From: Rugamonas sp045984285
Lineage (GTDB): Bacteria > Pseudomonadota > Gammaproteobacteria > Burkholderiales > Burkholderiaceae_D
NCBI RefSeq assembly: GCF_045984285.3
Contig: NZ_JBJQIK030000009.1
Span: forward strand, 62,001 to 126,000
Length of the DNA stretch: 64,000 nt
Direction: 5' to 3'
Part shown: piece by piece, positions 30,340-37,931 of the stretch
Position numbering within the stretch: position 1 is the stretch's first letter
How the letters are laid out: every line of letters begins with the position of its first letter
Notes under the pieces: model-generated
The model's input: only the letters and a program-made list of their open reading frames with translations
Told to the model about the DNA's origin: nothing
Databases searched by the model: none
Made by a program: the position numbers and the translations under genes

Positions 30340-32766
30340 ATGCAATTCTCCGAAAACTGGCTCCGCACCATGGTCGATCCGAAGATGACTTCGGACGAGC
30401 TCTCCCATCTGCTCACCATGTCCGGCCTCGAAGTGGAAGAAGTGGATCCTGTCGCGCCGCCGTTCACCAATGTGGTGGTCGGCCATGTGCGCGAAATGGC
30501 CAAGCACCCGAATGCCGACCGCCTCAACGTCTGCCAGGTGGACGTGGGCACCGGCACCTTGCTGAACATCGTCTGCGGCGCGCCGAATGTGCGCCCGGGC
30601 CTGAAGGTCGCGTGCGCGATGGCGGGCGCCGTGCTGCCACCGGGCGCCGACGGCAAGCCGTTTGAAATCAAGGTGGGCCAGCTGCGCGGCGTGGAGTCGC
30701 AGGGCATGCTGTGCTCCGCGCGCGAACTGAAACTGTCGGAAGAGAACAGCGGCCTGCTGGAGCTGCCGGACGATGCGCCGGTCGGCCAGAACTTCCGCGA
30801 CTACTTTGCGCTGAACGACCTGAAATTCACCATCAAGCTCACGCCGAACAAGGCGGACTGCCTGTCCGTGCTGGGCGTGGCGCGCGAAGTGTCCGCGCTC
30901 ACCGGTTCGCCGCTGTCGCTGCCGCAGTACCGCGCCGTGGCTGTCAACACCGATGAAAAGCTGCCGGTGAAAATCAGCGCGCCGGACCTGTGCGGCCGCT
31001 TCTCCGGCCGCGTGATCCGCGGCCTGAACGCGAAGGCGGCAACGCCGGAATGGATGAAGCAGCGCCTCGAGCGCAGCGGCCAGCGTTCGGTCTCCGCGCT
31101 GGTGGACATCTCCAACTACGTGATGCTGGAAGTGGGCCGTCCTACCCACGTGTTCGACCTCGACAAGATCCATGGCGGCCTTGATGTGCGCTGGGGTAAA
31201 GCTGGCGAATCGCTCAAGCTCCTGAACGGCAATACCGTTGCCGTCGATGAGTGGGTAGGCGTGATCTCGGACGACAAGGAAATCGAATCGCTGGCCGGCA
31301 TCATGGGCGGCGACTCCACCGCCGTGTCGCTGGATACCGCCAACATTTATCTGGAAGCCGCATTCTGGTGGCCGAACGCCATCCAGGGCCGCGCCCGCAA
31401 GTACAACTTCTCCACCGACGCGGCGCACCGCTTCGAGCGCGGCGTGGACTACGCCACGACCGTGGAGCACATCGAGCGCATCACCTCGCTGATCGTGGAG
31501 ATCTGCGGCACCGCGGACACCAGGGTCGGCCCGGTCGATGACCAGACCGTCAACGTCCCGCAGCGCAAGCCGGTCACGATGCGCACCGCGCGCGCCCAGA
31601 AAGTCATCGGCGTGCCGCTGACGGACGAGGTGGTGGCCGACATCTTCAAGCGCCTCGGCCTCGAATTCACGCTGGAGCAGGGCGTGTTCTCGGTGATTTC
31701 GCCGAGCTACCGCTTCGACATCGAAATTGAAGAAGACCTGATCGAGGAAGTGGCGCGCGTCTACGGCTTCGAGAACATTCCGGCCAAGCCGCCGGTGGCC
31801 GAGAACACCATGCGCATCGAGCCGGAGAACACCCGCTCGATCTTCGCCGTGCGCCACCAGCTGGCCGACCTGGGCTACCAGGAGGTGGTGAACATGAGCT
31901 TCGTGGAAGCGCAATGGGAGCAGGACTTCAGCGGCAACGACAGCCCGATCAAGCTGCAGAACCCGATCGCCAGCCAGCTGTCCGTCATGCGTTCCTCGCT
32001 GGTGGGCAGCCTGGTGGCCAATGTGCGCTACAACCTGAACCGCAAGGCGCCGCGTGTGCGCGTGTTCGAAGTGGGCGCCATCTACCAGCGCGACGCGAGC
32101 GTGGCCGACGGCCCGCTGACCGTGGCCGGCTACAGCCAGCCGCAGCGCGTGGCCGCCATCGCCTACGGCCCGGCCGCCGACGAGCAGTGGGGCCTGGACA
32201 CCCGCGACGTGGACTATTTCGACGTGAAGGCCGACCTGGAGGCGCTGTTCGCCCCGGCGACCCTGCGTTTCAGCAAGCTGGCGCATCCGGCCCTGCACCC
32301 CGGCCGCGCCGCCGCAGTGGAGCTGGACGGCAAGGTCATCGGCTTTATCGGCGAGCTGCATCCGCGCTGGTTGCAAAAATACGACCTGCCGAAAGCGCCC
32401 GTCATTTTCGAGGTCGATGCAGTTGCGTTGCAGCAACGCCGCGTGCCAGAATATGTGGAAATTTCGAAGTTCCCCGGCGCCACGCGCGACCTCGCTGTGG
32501 TGGTAAAACAGCAGGTGGCGGCCCAGGACCTGCAGGACGCCTTCGCTGCTGCAGCCAAGGCCCACGCCCAAGGCCAGGTCTTGCAAGCCATTGTTTTGTT
32601 TGATGAATATCGCGGCAAGGGACTGGAAGTGGACGAAAAATCGCTTGCTTTCCGCTTTAGCTTGCAAGATACTCAAAACACTTTGCAGGACGATTTGGTG
32701 GACGGTCTGATGGCCGCGCTGGCAGATGCGGCGCAGTCGAAGCACGGCGCTAAACTGCGCGCGTGA
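30340..32766 (+). CDS. pheT: Phenylalanyl-tRNA synthetase beta subunit
   Basis: An 808-residue beta subunit of usual length. Order: tRNA-binding (EMAP/OB-like) domain at about 40-150 with FTNVVVGHVREMAKHPNADRL; B3/B4 editing domain at about 210-380; B5 domain at about 400-475; catalytic-like core; and a C-terminal anticodon-binding ferredoxin-like domain (about 715-808) with SKFPGATRDLAVVV. Translation is likely coupled through pheS expression. ihfA follows, as in most proteobacteria. Confidence 0.97.
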   Translation: MQFSENWLRTMVDPKMTSDELSHLLTMSGLEVEEVDPVAPPFTNVVVGHVREMAKHPNADRLNVCQVDVGTGTLLNIVCGAPNVRPGLKVACAMAGAVLPPGADGKPFEIKVGQLRGVESQGMLCSARELKLSEENSGLLELPDDAPVGQNFRDYFALNDLKFTIKLTPNKADCLSVLGVAREVSALTGSPLSLPQYRAVAVNTDEKLPVKISAPDLCGRFSGRVIRGLNAKAATPEWMKQRLERSGQRSVSALVDISNYVMLEVGRPTHVFDLDKIHGGLDVRWGKAGESLKLLNGNTVAVDEWVGVISDDKEIESLAGIMGGDSTAVSLDTANIYLEAAFWWPNAIQGRARKYNFSTDAAHRFERGVDYATTVEHIERITSLIVEICGTADTRVGPVDDQTVNVPQRKPVTMRTARAQKVIGVPLTDEVVADIFKRLGLEFTLEQGVFSVISPSYRFDIEIEEDLIEEVARVYGFENIPAKPPVAENTMRIEPENTRSIFAVRHQLADLGYQEVVNMSFVEAQWEQDFSGNDSPIKLQNPIASQLSVMRSSLVGSLVANVRYNLNRKAPRVRVFEVGAIYQRDASVADGPLTVAGYSQPQRVAAIAYGPAADEQWGLDTRDVDYFDVKADLEALFAPATLRFSKLAHPALHPGRAAAVELDGKVIGFIGELHPRWLQKYDLPKAPVIFEVDAVALQQRRVPEYVEISKFPGATRDLAVVVKQQVAAQDLQDAFAAAAKAHAQGQVLQAIVLFDEYRGKGLEVDEKSLAFRFSLQDTQNTLQDDLVDGLMAALADAAQSKHGAKLRA

Positions 32767-32878
32767 TGAACCTTTTTGCAACACCAGTTCTTTAAGAAGG
32801 CAGGGCAAGAAAATTAATAACAACGACGTCAATTCCGCCGTACTCCAATCCGCATTGGACGCCGAGCTGCACAGCGCC

Positions 32879-33226
32879 ATGCAGACCGCGAAGGTACGCA
32901 AGGAAGCTGAAAAAGACTTGCCCACGCTGACCAAGGCGGAACTGGCTGAGCTGCTGTTCGAGCAGGTCGGCCTGAACAAGCGTGAGGCGAAGGATATGGT
33001 CGAGACTTTCTTCGACGAGATCCGCAATGCACTGGAACGCGGCGAGGCGGTGAAACTGTCCGGCTTCGGCAACTTCCAGCTGCGCGACAAGCCGCAGCGC
33101 CCGGGCCGCAACCCCAAGACCGGCGAGGAAATTCCGATCACCGCGCGCCGCGTGGTGACCTTCCACGCCAGCCAGAAGCTCAAGGCCATGGTGGAAGAAA
33201 GCGCCGGCATGGCGCGTGCAGCCTGA
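32879..33226 (+). CDS. ihfA: Integration host factor alpha subunit
   Basis: A nucleoid-associated DNA-bending protein that pairs with IhfB. The conserved body runs LTKAELAELLFEQVGLNKRE, VKLSGFGNFQLRDK, RPGRNPKTGEEIPITARRVV; the beta-arm RPGRNPKTG carries the intercalating Pro. The frame is open upstream. The first ATG (32879) gives 115 residues but lacks a clear ribosome site. A longer product starting at an ATT near 32813 (after AAGGCAGGGC) is possible, adding about 22 residues. The N-terminal extension is longer than in E. coli in either case. Confidence 0.9.
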   Translation: MQTAKVRKEAEKDLPTLTKAELAELLFEQVGLNKREAKDMVETFFDEIRNALERGEAVKLSGFGNFQLRDKPQRPGRNPKTGEEIPITARRVVTFHASQKLKAMVEESAGMARAA

Positions 33227-33238
33227 TAAGGGTGCGGC

Positions 33239-33631
33239 ATGAACGATCGCCTGAGCAAGACTGAACTCGCCGTATTGCCGCCGATTCCGGCCAAGCGCTA
33301 TTTCACAATCGGCGAGGTCAGCGAGCTGTGCGGCGTAAAACCGCACGTGCTGCGCTACTGGGAGCAGGAGTTCACCCAGCTCAAGCCGGTGAAGCGGCGC
33401 GGCAACCGCCGCTATTACCAGCACCATGAAGTGCTGCTGATCCGCCGTATCCGCGAGCTGCTGTATGAACAGGGCTTCACCATCAGCGGCGCACGCAACA
33501 AGCTGGACAGCCGTGCCGCCCACCAGCATGCGGATGGCGCCGATGTTCTGGACAATTTCACGGCCGAACCGCCGCTCGATCCGGTGATGATCCGGGCCGA
33601 ACTGCAGGCGATACTGAGCCTCCTGAAGTAA
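33239..33631 (+). CDS. MerR-family transcriptional regulator
   Basis: A 130-residue MerR-type regulator (RYFTIGEVSELCGVKPHVLRYW, then RRGNRRYYQHHEVLLI). It lacks the metal-binding C-terminal Cys of metal-responsive MerR proteins and ends in a short acidic helix. This short version directly after ihfA is a conserved neighbour in many proteobacteria. Target and signal are unknown. 12 bp after ihfA, closing the operon before a terminator. Confidence 0.92.
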   Translation: MNDRLSKTELAVLPPIPAKRYFTIGEVSELCGVKPHVLRYWEQEFTQLKPVKRRGNRRYYQHHEVLLIRRIRELLYEQGFTISGARNKLDSRAAHQHADGADVLDNFTAEPPLDPVMIRAELQAILSLLK

Positions 33632-33642
33632 TTCCACTGGGA

Positions 33643-33668
33643 AAGGCGCTCTGCAGGCGCCTTTTTTT
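33643..33668 (+). terminator. Terminator of the pheST-ihfA-merR operon
   Basis: AAGGCGC / GCGCCTT with a 7-nt loop and a T-run, 11 bp after the merR-like stop. Confidence 0.85.
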
Positions 33669-33742
33669 CGCCTGTACCCGGAGTGCCTGTAGGCGCTACA
33701 ATGACGGGAAACGTTACATCTTTAGTGCTACAATAATAACGT

Positions 33743-33748
33743 TATAAT
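33743..33748 (+). promoter_or_regulatory. -10 element and AACGTTA repeats upstream of a response-regulator gene
   Basis: TATAAT lies 55 bp before the response-regulator start. Two copies of AACGTTA (33710-33716 and 33738-33744) are 28 bp apart, the second touching the -10 box, so they may be repressor sites. No good -35 is seen. The surrounding 100 bp is distinctly AT-rich. Confidence 0.45.
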
Positions 33749-33803
33749 TTTGCCAGTAAATGTAGACGCTGATCGATCAATAGAAGGAATTTGAGGCTAG
33801 ATA

Positions 33804-34436
33804 ATGATACGCGTTGCCATTTGTGACGATCACCAGATTGTAAGAGCAGGATTTAAACAGATCTTTTCGTCATCGGACGATTTCACCGTGGTTGCCGAAG
33901 GCAGCACCGGCCGCGAGGCGCTGGACATTGCGCGCCGCGAAATCTGCGATGTTCTCCTGCTGGACATCGCCATGCCGGACCAGAGCGGCATCGACACGCT
34001 GCGCACCATCCGCCAGGGCCAGCCGGACCTGCCGGTGCTGATCCTGTCCGGCTACCCGGCGCAGCAGTATGCGCTGAACCTGTTCAAGATGGGCGCCAAC
34101 GGCTACCTGAACAAGGAGTGCGAGGCGGAAGAACTGATTACCGCCGTGCGTACGGTCTACCAGGGCCGCCGCTACGTGAGCTCGCAGGTTGGCGAGCTGC
34201 TGGCCCAGAGCTTCGACCGCGATCCGAATACGGCGCTGCATACCGAATTGTCGGACCGCGAGTTCCAGGTCTTCCTGCGCCTGGCGCGGGGCGCTACCGT
34301 GTCCGATATCGGCACCGCGCTCTCGCTCAGCATCAAGACCGTGTCGACCTACCGCACGCGCATCATGGAAAAGATGGGCCTGCAGTCGAACAGCGACCTG
34401 ACGTATTACGCAATGAAAAACAACTTGTTGGACTAA
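33804..34436 (+). CDS. NarL/FixJ-type response regulator
   Basis: A 210-residue regulator. The receiver has CDDH acidic pair, phospho-acceptor Asp54 (LLLDIAMPD), Ser/Gly at the switch (LILSGY) and Lys in LNKECE. The C-terminal LuxR-type HTH has LSDREFQVFLRLARGATVS and SIKTVSTYRTRIMEKMG. The CHASE3-type kinase encoded 136 bp downstream is of the family that phosphorylates NarL-type regulators, so the two should form a pair, although a palindrome and a possible promoter lie between them. Confidence 0.93.
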   Translation: MIRVAICDDHQIVRAGFKQIFSSSDDFTVVAEGSTGREALDIARREICDVLLLDIAMPDQSGIDTLRTIRQGQPDLPVLILSGYPAQQYALNLFKMGANGYLNKECEAEELITAVRTVYQGRRYVSSQVGELLAQSFDRDPNTALHTELSDREFQVFLRLARGATVSDIGTALSLSIKTVSTYRTRIMEKMGLQSNSDLTYYAMKNNLLD

Positions 34437-34467
34437 TACGTCCGCAACATCCTGTTACAGTTTTCCC

Positions 34468-34486
34468 GTGCGCAAATGTTGCGCAC
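34468..34486. promoter_or_regulatory. Perfect palindrome GTGCGCAA-N3-TTGCGCAC, candidate operator
   Basis: Eight-bp perfect arms around a 3-bp centre, lying between the NarL-type regulator and its putative kinase gene. A TATAAT box follows at 34524-34529. The site could let another dimeric regulator control the kinase separately. It is not followed by a T-run, so a terminator role is unlikely. Confidence 0.5.
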
Positions 34487-34572
34487 AATAGGTTTCCCTG
34501 GGGCAGCAGCACGCAGGCGGGTCTATAATGACTTGCCCTGCCGTAGAGCAAACCAGTCAGGACGCTTTCAGG

Positions 34573-36105
34573 ATGCACTTCACTCTCACACCGGCGCCGC
34601 AACACAGGCTGCCCATCTACAAGACGGTTCTCTGCGTCACCATCGCATTGATCCTGGTGGTAAATGGCATCAGCCTGTTCCAGAACCTGCGGTCGCTGAA
34701 GGGCGCCAATGCGCAGCTGGTGCAAAGCTCGCGCGTCGCCGAGCGCCTGCAGTACCTCGACGTGCTGGTGCAGGACGCCGAGAGCAGCATGCGCGGCTAC
34801 TTCCTGTCCGGCCAGGATATCTACCTTGGCCCCACCCGTACCGCCGTCTCCAAGACCGAAGCCAGTTTCCGCGAGCTGGAACGCCTGCTGGCCGATAATC
34901 CCAACCAGCTCAAGAACCTGAACCAGCTGCACACGCTGGTGCGGCGCAAGCTTGGCATCCTGGCCGAGACCATGGAGATCTACCGCCACGGCGGCCTGGA
35001 TGAAGTGGTGAATGTGGCGCGCTATGCCGACGAGCGCAATGGCATGGATGAAATCCGCCTGCTCACCGTCATCATGATCCAGGAGCAGAACGAAATGCTG
35101 GCCAAGCGCAGCGCGGCCTTCTATCACGAATACCAGAAGGCCATTGTGCTGGGCATGGGCATCAATGCGGTGGCCATCGTGGTGCTGGTGATGTTCTACC
35201 AGCTGGTGCGGCGCAGCTTCATCAATCGCGCGGCCGTGGAATACGCGCTGCAGCAGTCCAACGAAAACCTGGAAGCGATGGTGGCGCAGCGCACCGAGCA
35301 GCTCTCAGTGCTGTCGCGCCACCTCATCAGCATCAGCGAAGAGGAGAAGATGCGCCTGTCGCGCGAGCTGCATGACGAGATGGGGGCCAACCTCACGTCC
35401 ATCAGCATGGATATCGCCGCCGTCACGCACCAGCTGCAGAAAACCAATCCGGAACTGGCGGCGCAGCTGCGCCGGGCGCGCGGCACGCTGGTGGAAACGG
35501 TGGAGCTGAAGCGCCGCATCATCGAGAACCTGCGTCCGAGCCTGCTGGATAACCTTGGCCTGTGCGCCGCCATCGACAGCTATTCTGAAGACTTCAGCCG
35601 CCTGACGAAGATCCCCTGCGAAACCGAGATCGGGCCGGAGGTGGATGGCATCGCGCGCGCCGGCGACAACAGCCTGTCCATTGCACTGTTCCGCATCGTG
35701 CAGGAATCGCTGACCAATATCCGCAAATACGCCAAGGCCTCGCACGTGACGGTCACGCTGAAGACCAATGAAGACGGCCAGCTGGTGCTGCGCATTATTG
35801 ACGACGGGGTGGGGATTGCGGCCAACAACATCGTGAAGCCGATGTCGCATGGCCTGCTGGGAATGCGGGAGAGGGCGCTGCTGCTGGGGGGAACACTGAC
35901 AATACGCCGTGGCCGGAATGACCAGGGCACCTGCATCGAAGTCCATATCCCCCTGAAGGGAAAGGACGCCGTGCATGGCGCCCGTGCGATACCGGCCGGG
36001 CTCAGCAGCCCGCTACGTCAACGAGCAGACGATCATACTCCGTCTTCGCCACCTTATAGCATTCCCCCGCATACTGCTCCAGGCCCTCGCGGTTCAGCAC
36101 AGTGA
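34573..36105 (+). CDS. CHASE3-type sensor histidine kinase (NarX/DegS class)
   Basis: A 510-residue membrane kinase. TM1 is near residue 18-38, then a helical periplasmic/CHASE3-like sensor (DAESSMRGYFLSGQDIYL, about 65-175), TM2 at about 190-213, a coiled coil, the HisKA_3 box (SRELHDEMGANLTSISMD) and a HATPase domain with NLRPSLLDNLG, FRIVQESLTNIRKYA and HGLLGMRERALLLGG. A start at 34573 is preferred because the earlier ATG overlaps a TATAAT box. The last ~35 residues (PLRQRADDHTPSSPPYS...) are Pro/Ser-rich and are read across 104 bp antisense to the Crp/Fnr gene, so the normal stop seems to have been lost. Confidence 0.9.
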   Translation: MHFTLTPAPQHRLPIYKTVLCVTIALILVVNGISLFQNLRSLKGANAQLVQSSRVAERLQYLDVLVQDAESSMRGYFLSGQDIYLGPTRTAVSKTEASFRELERLLADNPNQLKNLNQLHTLVRRKLGILAETMEIYRHGGLDEVVNVARYADERNGMDEIRLLTVIMIQEQNEMLAKRSAAFYHEYQKAIVLGMGINAVAIVVLVMFYQLVRRSFINRAAVEYALQQSNENLEAMVAQRTEQLSVLSRHLISISEEEKMRLSRELHDEMGANLTSISMDIAAVTHQLQKTNPELAAQLRRARGTLVETVELKRRIIENLRPSLLDNLGLCAAIDSYSEDFSRLTKIPCETEIGPEVDGIARAGDNSLSIALFRIVQESLTNIRKYAKASHVTVTLKTNEDGQLVLRIIDDGVGIAANNIVKPMSHGLLGMRERALLLGGTLTIRRGRNDQGTCIEVHIPLKGKDAVHGARAIPAGLSSPLRQRADDHTPSSPPYSIPPHTAPGPRGSAQ

Positions 36106-36811
36106 TATTGCCGCGGCGGTAGGTGATCAGGCCATCTTCCTGCAGCTTGCCGGCGGCGGCCGTGATGCTTTCGCGGCGCACGCCCAGCATGATGGAGATC
36201 ATTTCCTGGGTCACTTTGAGTTCATTGCTTGGCGAACGGTCCAGGCGGTCCAGCAGCCAGCGGCACAGTTTCTGCTCGATGGAGCTGTGGCGGCCGCCCA
36301 CGGCGTTCTGCGCCATCTGGGCGAACAGGGCAGTGTTATAGCGCATCAGCAGCTGGGGCAGGGCGCCGCCCTGGTTGAACACGTCGCGCAGGGCCTGCGC
36401 TTTCAGGCGGTAGCCGTAACCGGCGCTTTGCACCACGGCGCTGCACATGGCGCGCTCGCCCGGGAACATCGACACGCCTACCACGCCTTCATGGCCCACC
36501 ACGGCAATCTCGGTGGTGGCGCCGTCTTCCATCACATACAGCAGGGAGACAATGGCGGTGGTCGGGAAATAGACGTTTTCGAGTTTGCTGCCGTATTCGA
36601 AGAGTTCTTTGCCGAAAGGCATTTGCACCAGTTCCAGGTGCTCGAACAGGGATTCCAGCACGTCACGAGGCAGTGCGGCCAGCAATTCGTTCTGCTGGGT
36701 GCCGCTATAGCTGACAACCGGCCGGGACGCTACTTTGAAGTCGCGGGCGCTGGCAGGCAGGGCACGCGATGCAGAGTGTTGAGCGGTAGCGCCAGGTTGA
36801 GCGTTGTTCAT
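36002..36811 (-). CDS. Crp/Fnr-family transcriptional regulator
   Basis: A 269-residue regulator. It has a cyclic-nucleotide-binding-like sensor domain (about 45-165: FGKELFEYGSKLENVYFPTTAIVSLLYVMEDG, VVGHEGVVGVSMFPGE) and a C-terminal winged helix (about 190-260: EMISIMLGVRRESITAAAGKLQ, LITYRRGNITVLNREGL). The cysteine cluster of Fnr is absent, and the phosphate-binding cassette is changed, so cAMP binding is doubtful. Twin palindromes upstream (36928-36982) may be its own sites. Its 3' end overlaps the convergent kinase gene by 104 bp. Confidence 0.92.
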   Translation of the reverse strand: MNNAQPGATAQHSASRALPASARDFKVASRPVVSYSGTQQNELLAALPRDVLESLFEHLELVQMPFGKELFEYGSKLENVYFPTTAIVSLLYVMEDGATTEIAVVGHEGVVGVSMFPGERAMCSAVVQSAGYGYRLKAQALRDVFNQGGALPQLLMRYNTALFAQMAQNAVGGRHSSIEQKLCRWLLDRLDRSPSNELKVTQEMISIMLGVRRESITAAAGKLQEDGLITYRRGNITVLNREGLEQYAGECYKVAKTEYDRLLVDVAGC

Positions 36812-37259
36812 ATTATCCTCACAGACTTAAGTACACGGTTCGCTGGTCGGCGCCGGTTTGGACGTCCGGGTGGGGCTTCTGTTCTCGCGCCCACTTTGCC
36901 GATTGCGTTGGTAGTACTTTAAGTTCCTATGTAGGTAACGAACATAAGACGTGTTTCCGCCCTCATGTAGGTTGGCAACATGACACTTTGTAAGCCTGAT
37001 CCTACTTGGGCTTACAATTCCTATATCACGAAAAGGTTCATCCCTGTCGCCCGCTTGCCCTGCGGCAGCTCAGCAGCGCCCTGTCGGGGCTGTTTTGGCC
37101 CCTATCTGTACGCCCGGGAACACTGGGCGCGCAGCCGGCGCCAGGCAGGGCGGTTCGGGCCGGAACCCGGCATCTTCCTACAGGCTCTTGAAGCGCAAAG
37201 TGGCCTGCCGGGGGAAAGCAAGGGCATAATGCTCTGCACATTCAACTCTTGCAAATTTC
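36812..37259. other. 448-bp intergenic region between Crp/Fnr and OmpR-type regulator genes
   Basis: A divergent control region. It holds the twin palindromes described separately and GC-rich sequence with small imperfect inverted repeats (around 37075-37100 and 37133-37160). No convincing short gene was found: the small open frames across 36980-37363 lack ribosome sites and similarity. Confidence 0.5.
36928..36982. promoter_or_regulatory. Two YATGT-N9-ACATR palindromes 36 bp apart
   Basis: TATGT-N9-ACATA at 36928-36946 and CATGT-N9-ACATG at 36964-36982. Both have perfect 5-bp arms and share AGGT after the left arm. They lie 117-171 bp upstream of the Crp/Fnr gene start. The 19-bp dimeric layout and the 36-bp centre spacing suit a Crp/Fnr-type protein binding twice, possibly autoregulation. 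Confidence 0.6.
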
Positions 37260-37931
37260 ATGCACGTATTACTGGTAGAAGACGATGCAGTGCTGGCCGA
37301 CGGCCTGGCCCGCGTACTGGCCGGCCATGGCATGGCGGTCGATACCCTGCGCAGCGGCAGTGAAGCCGACCTGGCCCTGCAGCGCGGCCAGCCGGCCGAC
37401 GTGCTGGTGCTCGACATCGGCTTGCCGGGCATGGACGGCTTCGAGGTGGTGCGCCGCCTGCGGGCGCGGGGCAGTACGCTGCCCGTGCTGCTCCTGACGG
37501 CGCGCGACGCCGTCGAGGACCGCGTGCGCGGCCTGGAAACCGGCGCTGACGACTACCTGGTCAAACCCTTCGCCACGCCGGAGCTGGTGGCCCGGGTGCG
37601 GGCGCTGGCCCGGCGCAATGCGCCGCAGCCAACCGTGCTGACTCTTGGCGCGTTGACGCTGGATGTTGGCGCAAAGAGGGCGCGCGTTGGCGAGCGCGCG
37701 CTCGATCTGTCGGTGCGGGAATGGGCGCTGCTGGAGTATCTGCTGCAGCATCCGGGGCGGGTGCTGTCCAAGCAGCAGATCATCGATGCCATCCTGCCGT
37801 GGGGCGAGGATGTGACGCAGAATGCGGTCGAGGTCTATATCTCGCGGCTGCGCCAGAAGACGGCGGACGCGGGCATTTCCATCCGCACCATCCGGGGCTT
37901 CGGCTATCTGCTGGAAGCGGGCGATGCCTAG
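37260..37931 (+). CDS. OmpR/PhoB-type response regulator (QseB/TctD-like)
   Basis: A 223-residue regulator. The receiver has VEDD, phospho-acceptor Asp52 (VLDIGLPGMDG), LLTARD and DYLVKPF. The winged helix (about 125-218) has LTLDVGAKRARVGERALDLS, LLEYLLQHPGRVLSKQQI and VEVYISRLRQK then IRTIRGFGYLLE. The ending and length match the TctD/QseB group. It overlaps the kinase gene by 8 bp (ATGCCTAG), so the two are translationally coupled. Confidence 0.94.
   Translation: MHVLLVEDDAVLADGLARVLAGHGMAVDTLRSGSEADLALQRGQPADVLVLDIGLPGMDGFEVVRRLRARGSTLPVLLLTARDAVEDRVRGLETGADDYLVKPFATPELVARVRALARRNAPQPTVLTLGALTLDVGAKRARVGERALDLSVREWALLEYLLQHPGRVLSKQQIIDAILPWGEDVTQNAVEVYISRLRQKTADAGISIRTIRGFGYLLEAGDA

Noticed and set aside
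30208..33294. 1028-residue open frame on the minus strand opposite pheT and ihfA
   Set aside because: It mirrors pheT, whose protein is unmistakable. The His/Ala/Arg-rich translation is what antisense reading of GC-rich codons gives.
36980..37363. Small plus-strand gene in the region before the OmpR-type regulator
   Set aside because: No ribosome site, no similarity, and it runs into the certain regulator gene in another frame.
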